From Hyphomicrobiales bacterium (GTDB lineage Bacteria > Pseudomonadota > Alphaproteobacteria > Rhizobiales > Aestuariivirgaceae), in contig JANXRO010000056.1 of NCBI GenBank assembly GCA_025356765.1, positions 1 to 6,341 on the forward strand: 6,341 nt of DNA. Direction: 5' to 3'. Numbering within the stretch: position 1 is the first letter of the stretch; every line of letters starts with the position of its first letter. Both the position numbers and the translations under genes were made by a program. The notes beneath the pieces were generated by a model, which was given only the letters and a program-made list of their open reading frames with translations, searched no databases and was not told the origin of the DNA. Below, piece by piece: positions 1 to 5,423 of this stretch.

Positions 1-1092
1 TAAATAAGCGTGGCCGCCAAATTCTGTGTAAAGCGGCCCCGAAGCCCATGTGACAGAAGACAGCAATAGCCCGCCCGCAAAGGCCGTATAAAGCGCTTGG
101 GCCGTGTTTCGCAAATTAAGCGGAACATTTTGCCTGATGAAATGCATCAAGGCTAAATGGCTGCAGGCAAATGAAATACAATGTAAAGCTTGCAAAGCCC
201 CAAACATATAAAGGTTTGTGGCAAAGCTCATCCCAATCCAACGCATTGAACCGCCAAACAGCCCAACGCATAAAAGCCTTGCCACGCCAAGGTCGGCGAC
301 AACTCTATTCGAAAAGAAAAACAATCCAGCCTCTGCCAAAACAGCAGCGGCCCACAACATTCCAATTTGAAATGTGCTAAATCCAAGGCTGGTCCAATAA
401 ACTGCACTGAGTGAATACATCATGCCATGACTTGCATTGGATAAGCTGGCGGCCAATAAAAACACTGTAAAGCGTGAAGCGAACAGAAAATTCAATGCCT
501 GGCCCAGTTCCAGAGATGTGGTGTGATGTGAAGGGGTTGTTCGTTTGGGTTCAGGTGGCAGAATGAACGTTCCCACCACAGTAAGCCCTTGGGCAAAAGC
601 AATCAAAGCCATGGTATAGGCCGCCGGAATAATTGTCAGCAAAGCGCCCGAAATCAAACTGCCTGCCAAAAAACTGAGAGAGGCCCACAGCCGCAACCGC
701 CCATAATCTAACCCCAAGGTCGAGGCACTATCGACACTGAACCCTTCGATCAGCGGAAAAACCGGTGCAAAGAATGTTGCCGCCAACATGCCAACAGCCA
801 AAATCAGCGGAAAGCTAGGCATGACAGACAAGGCCGCATAACTCACCAATGCGGCGATGGCGCAGCCACGGATCACCCAAAAGCGTTGTTTAGTGTAATC
901 TGCCAGAGACGCAAAAAGCGGAGCACCAACCACCCGAACCGCCATCATTGCGGCCACAACCGTGCCAATTTGCGTAACGCTCAACCCCTTGGCTGCCAGC
1001 CACAGCGGCAAAAATGGCAATTGAATGCCGCTGCCGATCATCAAAAGGGCATAGGAAAGGGAAAATCGAATGGAAAAAATACGAATGGTCAT
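1..1092 (-). CDS. MFS transporter, HcaT-like (3-phenylpropionate permease type), 3' end cut by window edge
   Basis: Reading the minus strand from the ATG at 1092 gives 364 uninterrupted codons that run off the left edge, so the C-terminus is missing, probably a few tens of residues. The protein is very hydrophobic, with repeated membrane helices and a polar central loop near residues 179-197, as in the major facilitator superfamily. Motifs typical of the MFS_1-like/HcaT subgroup are visible: a first helix ending QLPFLPLWL followed by KGLS (about 24-38), YGRLRLWASLSFLAGS (130-145), SNASHGMMY followed by AVYW (218-233), IGMLWAAAVLAE (243-254) and LRNTAQALYTAF (327-338). It should be an inner-membrane proton-coupled permease. 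The family name comes from 3-phenylpropionate uptake, but the substrate cannot be read from sequence. The ATG fits the usual family N-terminus although the upstream A-run is a poor Shine-Dalgarno; in-frame GTG codons at 1125 and 1122 are alternatives. It is transcribed divergently from the next gene. Confidence 0.88.
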   Translation of the reverse strand, partial: MTIRIFSIRFSLSYALLMIGSGIQLPFLPLWLAAKGLSVTQIGTVVAAMMAVRVVGAPLFASLADYTKQRFWVIRGCAIAALVSYAALSVMPSFPLILAVGMLAATFFAPVFPLIEGFSVDSASTLGLDYGRLRLWASLSFLAGSLISGALLTIIPAAYTMALIAFAQGLTVVGTFILPPEPKRTTPSHHTTSLELGQALNFLFASRFTVFLLAASLSNASHGMMYSLSAVYWTSLGFSTFQIGMLWAAAVLAEAGLFFFSNRVVADLGVARLLCVGLFGGSMRWIGMSFATNLYMFGALQALHCISFACSHLALMHFIRQNVPLNLRNTAQALYTAFAGGLLLSSVTWASGPLYTEFGGHAYL

Positions 1093-1199
1093 TTTTTTTA
1101 CAGAACTAAACGAAACATTCACCACTTTCTATGAATATCCCTGCAAGTGTCATCTGTGTCAGGTGCATGTCTTTGTAAGTTGCGTAAAGGGTTGGTGTT
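1093..1199. promoter_or_regulatory. Divergent intergenic region with RBS for the downstream gene
   Basis: This 107-bp gap separates the minus-strand transporter from the plus-strand hypothetical gene, so promoters for both genes are expected here. I cannot pick out a convincing -35/-10 pair for either direction. A clear Shine-Dalgarno AAAGGG at 1186-1191 sits 8 nt before the ATG at 1200 and supports that start. GTGTCA occurs twice with a 9-bp period (1147-1152 and 1156-1161), a weak candidate for a regulator half-site pair. The transporter side has a run of eight A residues (sense strand) running into its ATG instead of a normal Shine-Dalgarno. Confidence 0.45.
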
Positions 1200-1946
1200 A
1201 TGAGTTCAGTTCAGTCGAACGTTCCAGAAAGCTTGGACCAAGTTTTGGAGGCGGTTCGTGAAACACCGCGCGGCCGTTGGTTTTTGGAAAATTATGAAAA
1301 CCGCCTGCGTAGCGACAGCACTTCAAAAATTTTAGACTCAATCGCCAAGCTTGAAAAACATATCGCATCACTGAGCGGCACAAATGCTGACGCCACTTTG
1401 ATCAATCGGGCCAGAGCCGCCATTTCTTCTGCAAAGCGCGATATTGCTGCCATTGATCAAAAACCAGCCGAACTTTCCAACGAAGCCCAGCTTTTTGCAA
1501 AACTTGCAGGCTTGGCCAATAATTCGAACACGCAATCTCCGGCCATTTCGCAAGGTGTTGAACGGGCCTTGCGGCTGGTTTCAGAACTTGATCTGGAGTT
1601 GAACGCAGCGGCACCAGCAAAACCTGCTGAAACCTATTTCAGACAAGACGATGCTGTGTTTGAGCCAGCACCTGCCCCCCAAGTTGTAAAACCGGTGGCC
1701 AAAAGCCAACCAGTTGTGGATGCAACGCCACGCGGCGCAAAATTGTCGATCCAACGTGTAAGCAACATGACGCTGACACCCATCGAAGAAAAGCCCGTTG
1801 AAAATGTTGCCGCCGCCATTGTTGAAGAACAACCAGCGCCGCAACAAAGCCGCATCGTGATTATTCGGCGCAAAGCCGATGAAGCAACCGAAGTTCCTCT
1901 GCTTGGGCAAGATGTTGAACACGAAGAAAGCGTGAGCGCGGCTTAA
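1200..1946 (+). CDS. Hypothetical protein with N-terminal RGRWFL helical module and disordered C-terminal half
   Basis: A 248-residue protein of unknown function. The start is the ATG with AAAGGG 8 nt upstream. Residues about 8-137 look mainly alpha-helical and charged, and include RGRWFLENY (24-32) followed by a regular heptad-like stretch with KILDSIAKLEKHI (43-55). I recall this RGRWFL-x-x-Y motif near the N-terminus of uncharacterised alphaproteobacterial proteins, but cannot verify that here. Residues about 138-215 are rich in Ala, Pro, Val and Glu and look disordered. A basic-hydrophobic segment, SRIVIIRRKADEA (217-229), stands out in the C-terminal tail and may be a short binding motif. 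There is no signal peptide, membrane helix or enzyme motif, so it is probably a cytoplasmic scaffold or adaptor. A candidate promoter lies between it and the L,D-transpeptidase gene, so the two need not be one operon. That it is a real gene is well supported; its function is unknown. Confidence 0.82.
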   Translation: MSSVQSNVPESLDQVLEAVRETPRGRWFLENYENRLRSDSTSKILDSIAKLEKHIASLSGTNADATLINRARAAISSAKRDIAAIDQKPAELSNEAQLFAKLAGLANNSNTQSPAISQGVERALRLVSELDLELNAAAPAKPAETYFRQDDAVFEPAPAPQVVKPVAKSQPVVDATPRGAKLSIQRVSNMTLTPIEEKPVENVAAAIVEEQPAPQQSRIVIIRRKADEATEVPLLGQDVEHEESVSAA

Positions 1947-1971
1947 AAAGCGCGACACCTAAAAATTCCTC

Positions 1972-2000
1972 TTGACTTTGTTCTATTTATGTTCTAGGTT
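1972..2000 (+). promoter_or_regulatory. Sigma-70-type promoter upstream of the L,D-transpeptidase
   Basis: TTGACT at 1972-1977 matches five of six bases of the housekeeping -35 consensus. Exactly 17 bp later TAGGTT (1995-2000) is a weaker -10 element. Transcription would start near 2007-2008. It lies 26 bp after the stop of the hypothetical gene and points at the L,D-transpeptidase, whose start codon is about 250 nt beyond the predicted start site. The spacer is filled by a LexA-type box. The -35 and spacing are strong; the -10 is only moderate. Confidence 0.6.
1980..1994 (+). promoter_or_regulatory. Candidate LexA (SOS) box, alphaproteobacterial GTTC-N7-GTTC type
   Basis: GTTC at 1980-1983 and GTTC at 1991-1994 are separated by exactly 7 bp (TATTTAT), matching the direct-repeat operator known for LexA in alphaproteobacteria, including its A/T-rich centre. 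It sits wholly between the -35 and -10 elements, where a bound repressor would block RNA polymerase. Eight fixed bases could occur by chance: roughly 0.2 such sites are expected in a window of this size counting both strands. The exact placement inside a promoter makes chance less likely. LexA binding is inferred, not shown. Confidence 0.55.
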
Positions 2001-2007
2001 AGTCAAA

Positions 2008-2029
2008 TCGTTTCTGGACGCAGGAACGA
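2008..2029 (+). other. 9-bp stem-loop at the predicted 5' end of the transcript
   Basis: TCGTTTCTG (2008-2016) pairs with CAGGAACGA (2021-2029) through nine pairs, one of them G-U, closing the 4-nt loop GACG. It begins almost exactly where transcription from the TTGACT/TAGGTT promoter would start, so the mRNA would carry a 5'-terminal hairpin. Such hairpins can protect a transcript from decay. As DNA, the same near-palindrome could instead bind a dimeric regulator just downstream of the promoter. No T-run follows, so it is not an intrinsic terminator. Confidence 0.5.
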
Positions 2030-2257
2030 TGTCATAGCGCTTTGTTGTGCGCAAAATTGCCATCTTAGTCGACGGTGGCTCCTTCGATTTCGAACGCCAC
2101 GAAATCTCTCCGGCCTTTGCACATCAGATGGCACACCAACAATATCACAGAAAATTTAAGGTGCATGCGGCAAGTTTTTCGCGCAGAAGCGGCACAATTA
2201 AGCCCGCGTTTACTAAGATAAGACAGGGTAAGCCCAGCGTTCAAGTGAGTTAACAAA
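2030..2257 (+). other. Long 5' leader of the L,D-transpeptidase mRNA, with possible leader peptides
   Basis: About 230 nt between the 5' hairpin and the L,D-transpeptidase start, with no gene I can firmly support. Visible structures are a stem GTGGC/GCCAC (2075-2079 with 2096-2100) enclosing TTCG/CGAA, and nested short pairings GTGC/GCAC (2161-2164 with 2192-2195) around TGCG/CGCA. A 68-codon frame runs from a GTG at 2047 to a TAA at 2251-2253, ending 4 nt before the next start. It has no Shine-Dalgarno and its second half is very basic. A second 18-codon frame (ATG 2165 to TAA 2219-2221) follows AAGG at only 3 nt spacing. Either could be a leader peptide, but neither resembles a known protein. 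The leader may also be a structured regulatory RNA, or simply untranslated. Confidence 0.3.
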
Positions 2258-3553
2258 GTGTTTAAAAGCAATTTCAGCCGCCGCCATTTTTTCAAACTTG
2301 CAGCAACCCTGCCCGCATCTCTAGGTCTGGGTTGGCAATCCAAAGCCTTTGCGCAAGATCCGGCAGATGTTGGTTCTGTCACTTCCATTGCGCCGCGCAT
2401 TGCCATGCAGGGCAAGCTTTCAACCAAAACTGAAATCGTTCAAGGCCAAGGCCAAGCGCCGATGTTGACCTTGGGTTCGCTGCAAGCGCTTGAAGGCGCA
2501 ATTTCCATGTATGAGGAAATTGTGGCAGGCGGCGGCTGGCCAACGCTAAACCCCGGCAAATATGATAAATCTGCCACGCCCAAAACCATCATCAATTTGC
2601 GCCAACGCTTGGTGCGCGAAGGCTATCTTGATTTTCAAACCCTCACCGATGCCAATGCAGGCGTTTTTGATCAACCCTTGCGCGCAGCCATTGCGTCATT
2701 CCAATATAATCATGGCGCTTTGCCCACGGGCCGCTTGGATGAACGCACCCGCCAAGAATTAAACATTTCAGCAGAGGCCAGGCTTTATACGCTGAAAGAA
2801 AATGTGCCCCGCATCACCGAACATATGCGCGATTTAGGCCCGCGTTATGTAGCCGTGAACATTCCGGGCGCGCAGCTTGAAACAGTTGAATTGGGCCAAC
2901 TTTATTCGCGCCACAATGTGGTTGTGGGCAAATTAGATAGGCCAACCCCATCGCTAAAAAGCCATATCAGCGATATTGTCTTTAATCCCACATGGAGCGC
3001 GCCTGCATCCATTGTCACCAAAGATATTTTGCCAAAATATGCAGCTGATCCAACCTATCTGGCGACCATGAACATTCATGTGTTTGATGGTGTGGGCGGC
3101 CCAGAGATTGACCCCGCAAGCATTGATTGGGCCAACACTGCGCCAGATCGTTTTGTGTTTGTGCAAGACCCCGGCGAAAAAAATGCACTGGCCACAGTGA
3201 AGATCAACTTCCCCAACAAGTTCATGGTTTATATGCACGACACGCCGCATCGCGAATTATTTGCCACCAACAACAGGTGGGAAAGTTCAGGCTGTGTGCG
3301 CGTTGATAAAGTGCAAGATCTGATCACCTGGGTGGTCAATGGCCAGGAAGGCTATGAGGCCGCAAATTTTGAACCCATCATCGCCACACGCCAAACTCAA
3401 CAGTTGAAACTGCATAACGCACCCGATGTGCGTTTCATGTATCTGACAGCTTGGGCCACCGAAGATGGCCGCGTGAACTTCCGGCCCGACGTTTATAAGC
3501 TTGATGGCAAGGGCTTCATCTTGGGCCAGCCGGAGCCGCAAGCGTCGCTGTAA
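2258..3553 (+). CDS. Tat-exported L,D-transpeptidase, YcbB/LdtD type, with peptidoglycan-binding domain
   Basis: A 431-residue periplasmic enzyme expected to form 3-3 (L,D) cross-links between peptidoglycan stem peptides. Residues 7-13, SRRHFFK, are a textbook twin-arginine motif. A hydrophobic stretch and AFA (30-32) before QD suggest signal peptidase cleavage after residue 32. Residues about 108-168 form a PG_binding_1-like domain (IINLRQRLVREGYL, then AIASFQYNHG-L-TGRLDERT). The YkuD domain spans roughly 195-365: FNPTWSAPASI (242-252) is the YcbB-type entry motif, His327 lies in MHDTPHRELF, and the nucleophile is Cys346 in ESSGCVRV. All catalytic signature residues are present. The start is the GTG at 2258: an in-frame TGA at 2246-2248 rules out a longer protein and a later start would lose the Tat motif. 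AAGTGAG (2243-2249) is a weak Shine-Dalgarno. The gene may be under the LexA-box promoter upstream. Function is confident; which LDT subtype and its cellular role are less so. Confidence 0.93.
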   Translation: MFKSNFSRRHFFKLAATLPASLGLGWQSKAFAQDPADVGSVTSIAPRIAMQGKLSTKTEIVQGQGQAPMLTLGSLQALEGAISMYEEIVAGGGWPTLNPGKYDKSATPKTIINLRQRLVREGYLDFQTLTDANAGVFDQPLRAAIASFQYNHGALPTGRLDERTRQELNISAEARLYTLKENVPRITEHMRDLGPRYVAVNIPGAQLETVELGQLYSRHNVVVGKLDRPTPSLKSHISDIVFNPTWSAPASIVTKDILPKYAADPTYLATMNIHVFDGVGGPEIDPASIDWANTAPDRFVFVQDPGEKNALATVKINFPNKFMVYMHDTPHRELFATNNRWESSGCVRVDKVQDLITWVVNGQEGYEAANFEPIIATRQTQQLKLHNAPDVRFMYLTAWATEDGRVNFRPDVYKLDGKGFILGQPEPQASL

Positions 3554-3567
3554 CAATCCAAGTTGCG

Positions 3568-3616
3568 TTTTTCTCCGTAGGCTCCCACATAGAGACTATT
3601 CAACGGAGAATTTAAA
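3568..3616 (+). promoter_or_regulatory. Inverted repeat that would sequester the dioxygenase ribosome binding site
   Basis: TTCTCCGT (3571-3578) is the exact reverse complement of ACGGAGAA (3603-3610), with a 24-nt loop. The downstream arm contains the Shine-Dalgarno CGGAGAA for the GTG start at 3617. Past a 3-nt bulge, TTT (3568-3570) can also pair with AAA (3614-3616), bringing the stem up to the start codon. Folded, the mRNA would hide the ribosome binding site, so translation of the dioxygenase could be conditional (temperature, ligand, small RNA, or ribosomes from the gene upstream). The pairing is seen directly; the regulatory role is inferred. No separate promoter is evident in the 63-bp gap, so read-through from the L,D-transpeptidase is possible. 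Confidence 0.5.
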
Positions 3617-4546
3617 GTGTCACTTCAGCTCAACGGTTTTCATCATCTTACTGCTGTCACAGCAGATGCGCCCCGCAACCACGCGTTTTACACCCAAGTG
3701 ATGGGCCTGCGTTTGGTGAAAAAAACCGTGAACCAAGATGACACTTCCGCTTATCATTTGTTTTATGCCGATGGTTTGGGCTCTGCCGGAACCGACATTA
3801 CCTTTTTTGATTGGCCGACGGGCCCGGACAGACGCGGCACCAATTCAATCGTGCGCACTGGTTTGCGCATCAAAGGCGAAAAAGCCTTTGGCTGGTGGAG
3901 CGATCATTTCAAGAAGCACAATGTAAAAGCCGAAAAAGTCTCCGAAGAAAACGGCAGACAAGTGATTCACTTTGAAGATTTTGAAGGCCAGCGCTTAAGC
4001 TTGGTGAATGATGAAGCAGACAGTGAAACTCACCCATGGGAAAAAAGCCTGGTACCTGCTGAACATCAAATTCGCGGGCTGGGGCCAATCACTCTCAGTG
4101 TGCCTGATCTTAAACCAACCGATATGGTGTTAACCCAATTGATGGGCATGACACCCGCCACCCGCTTTGGTGACACATTTGTTTATCACATGAAGGGCAA
4201 AGGCCCGGTGGCTGAACTTCATGTGCGTGTTGAACCCAATTTGCCGCGCGGTGGCCAAGGGGCGGGCAGTGTGCACCACGTGGCCTATAATATCGCAATG
4301 AGTGAATATGACGCTTGGGCTGATCGGTTAAAGCAAATGCGCATTCCCAATTCAGGCAAGGTGGATCGCTACTGGTTTAAAAGCCTGTATTTCCGTGAGC
4401 CCAATGGCATTCTTTTTGAAATCGCTACCGATGGCCCGGGCTTTGGCGCCGATGAGCCGATGGATAAGCTTGGTGAAACTTTATCCTTGCCGCCATTCTT
4501 GGAAGGCAAGCGCACGGCAATTGAGGCTGGCCTAAAGAAGCTGTAA
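3617..4546 (+). CDS. Ring-cleaving dioxygenase, MhqO-like (vicinal oxygen chelate / glyoxalase superfamily)
   Basis: A 309-residue cytoplasmic protein close to the usual length of MhqO-type ring-cleaving dioxygenases, which act on hydroquinone or catechol-like compounds with a bound divalent metal. Two vicinal-oxygen-chelate modules are visible. The first (about 4-135) opens with LNGFHHLTAVTADA and carries FYTQVMGLRLVKKTVNQDD. The second (about 152-275) includes PITLSVPDL, then GSVHHVAYNI (217-226) and FREPNGILFEIATDGPGF (259-276). Likely metal ligands are His9 or His10, His220 or His221, and Glu268 in the FEIATD motif. The start is a GTG with Shine-Dalgarno CGGAGAA 6 nt upstream; the N-terminus then matches the family. 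It is followed 10 nt later by an alpha/beta hydrolase, a pairing that recalls the Bacillus mhqE/mhqD quinone-detoxification genes. The exact substrate is unknown, and in bacteria such proteins are often annotated only as glyoxalases. Confidence 0.9.
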   Translation: MSLQLNGFHHLTAVTADAPRNHAFYTQVMGLRLVKKTVNQDDTSAYHLFYADGLGSAGTDITFFDWPTGPDRRGTNSIVRTGLRIKGEKAFGWWSDHFKKHNVKAEKVSEENGRQVIHFEDFEGQRLSLVNDEADSETHPWEKSLVPAEHQIRGLGPITLSVPDLKPTDMVLTQLMGMTPATRFGDTFVYHMKGKGPVAELHVRVEPNLPRGGQGAGSVHHVAYNIAMSEYDAWADRLKQMRIPNSGKVDRYWFKSLYFREPNGILFEIATDGPGFGADEPMDKLGETLSLPPFLEGKRTAIEAGLKKL

Positions 4547-4556
4547 GCACGCCTTT

Positions 4557-5423
4557 ATGATCGTCAAACTCAGTTACATCTTAGGATTCATATTGATAGC
4601 GGGTGGCCTGCTTTATCAATATCTGCCGCTTGAAACGTTCAATCTGTTTGTTTCGAAAGATCAAGCGTCAACCCAGATTCGCCAAAACGTTGCCTATGGG
4701 CCAGACGCACGCAACGTGTTGGATATTTACGCGCCAACATCGGGGAAAGGCCCTTGGCCGATTATTGTGTTTGTTCATGGCGGATCATGGAGCAGCGGCA
4801 ACAAAAACCCATATGAATTTGTGGGCCGCGCCTTAAGCGCCCAAGGTTTTTTAACATTGGTGATCAACTATCGTTTGCACCCGGAACACCCTTATCCTGC
4901 GTTTGTTGAAGATGCTGCACTGGCGATGGATTGGGCCACACGCCACGGCGCTGAATTTGGCGGCGACCAGAACCGCGTGTTTGTAATGGGCCATTCCGCT
5001 GGCGCATATAATGCGGCCCAAGCCATTTTGGATAAAACCTATTTGGCAAAATTGGGCACCAACACATCTGCAATCAAAGCCGTTGCATCATTGGCGGGGC
5101 CGTTGGATTTTCTGCCTCTCGACAGCGCAATTTCAATTTCGGTTTTTGGCAAAGTGGCTAACTTACCGGATACTCAACCCATCAATCATGTGCGCGCAGA
5201 TGCGCCGCCATTTTTATTTCTACATGGCACAGCCGACAAAACCTGTTTTCCAAAAAATTCCATCAACATGGATAAAGCATTGCGAGCCGTGGGCGCCACT
5301 TCAACGCTAAAACTCTATGATGGTGTAAGCCACGTTGGAATTTTGTTGGCCTTGGCCAAACCCTTGCGCGGCAGCGCTCCCACTTTGGATGATGTGATTT
5401 CATTTTTTCGCGCGCAGAATTAA
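4557..5423 (+). CDS. Alpha/beta hydrolase (HSL/esterase type) with N-terminal membrane anchor
   Basis: A 288-residue carboxylesterase-like hydrolase. Residues about 5-24 (YILGFILIAGGLLYQYLPL region) form one hydrophobic helix without a clear cleavage site, so the enzyme is probably anchored in the inner membrane with its catalytic domain in the periplasm. The core has the oxyanion motif HGGSW (74-78), NYRLHPEHPYP (104-114) and DAALAMDWATRH (119-130), as in the hormone-sensitive-lipase/COG0657 group. The nucleophile elbow is GHSAG (145-149, Ser147), the likely acid Asp227 is in HGTADKTC, and His259 is in GVSHVGI, so the triad is complete. It starts 10 nt after the dioxygenase stop with no strong Shine-Dalgarno, which suggests co-transcription and perhaps translational coupling. 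Its stop overlaps that of the convergent LacI-type gene. The substrate is unknown, probably an ester. It is unlike MhqD-type carboxylesterases, which are soluble. Confidence 0.88.
   Translation: MIVKLSYILGFILIAGGLLYQYLPLETFNLFVSKDQASTQIRQNVAYGPDARNVLDIYAPTSGKGPWPIIVFVHGGSWSSGNKNPYEFVGRALSAQGFLTLVINYRLHPEHPYPAFVEDAALAMDWATRHGAEFGGDQNRVFVMGHSAGAYNAAQAILDKTYLAKLGTNTSAIKAVASLAGPLDFLPLDSAISISVFGKVANLPDTQPINHVRADAPPFLFLHGTADKTCFPKNSINMDKALRAVGATSTLKLYDGVSHVGILLALAKPLRGSAPTLDDVISFFRAQN

Noticed and set aside
1581..1958. 125-codon antisense frame opposite the hypothetical gene
   Set aside because: It lies entirely over the C-terminal part of the plus-strand gene, has Cys/Phe/Trp-rich composition typical of a mirrored Ala/Gln/Glu-rich sequence, and shows no ribosome binding site or family motif.
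2047..2253. Resemblance of the leader frame's opening (KIAILVDGGSF) to NYN-domain RNases
   Set aside because: Only the first strand is similar. The rest lacks the further acidic residues and length of an NYN domain, and there is no Shine-Dalgarno, so the match is probably chance.
2065..2427. 120-codon minus-strand frame across the leader and start of the L,D-transpeptidase
   Set aside because: It overlaps the clear Tat signal and the leader, has no recognisable domain, and its sequence reads like a shadow of the plus strand.
3287..3556. 89-codon minus-strand frame opposite the end of the L,D-transpeptidase
   Set aside because: It overlaps the catalytic SSGCVR region of a confidently identified gene and has no supporting motif or upstream signal.
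3537..3572. Possible intrinsic terminator after the L,D-transpeptidase (CGCAA/TTGCG followed by TTTTT)
   Set aside because: The stem is only 5 bp with a loop of about 21 nt and begins inside the coding region. The T-run is also part of the stem that pairs with the next gene's ribosome binding site.
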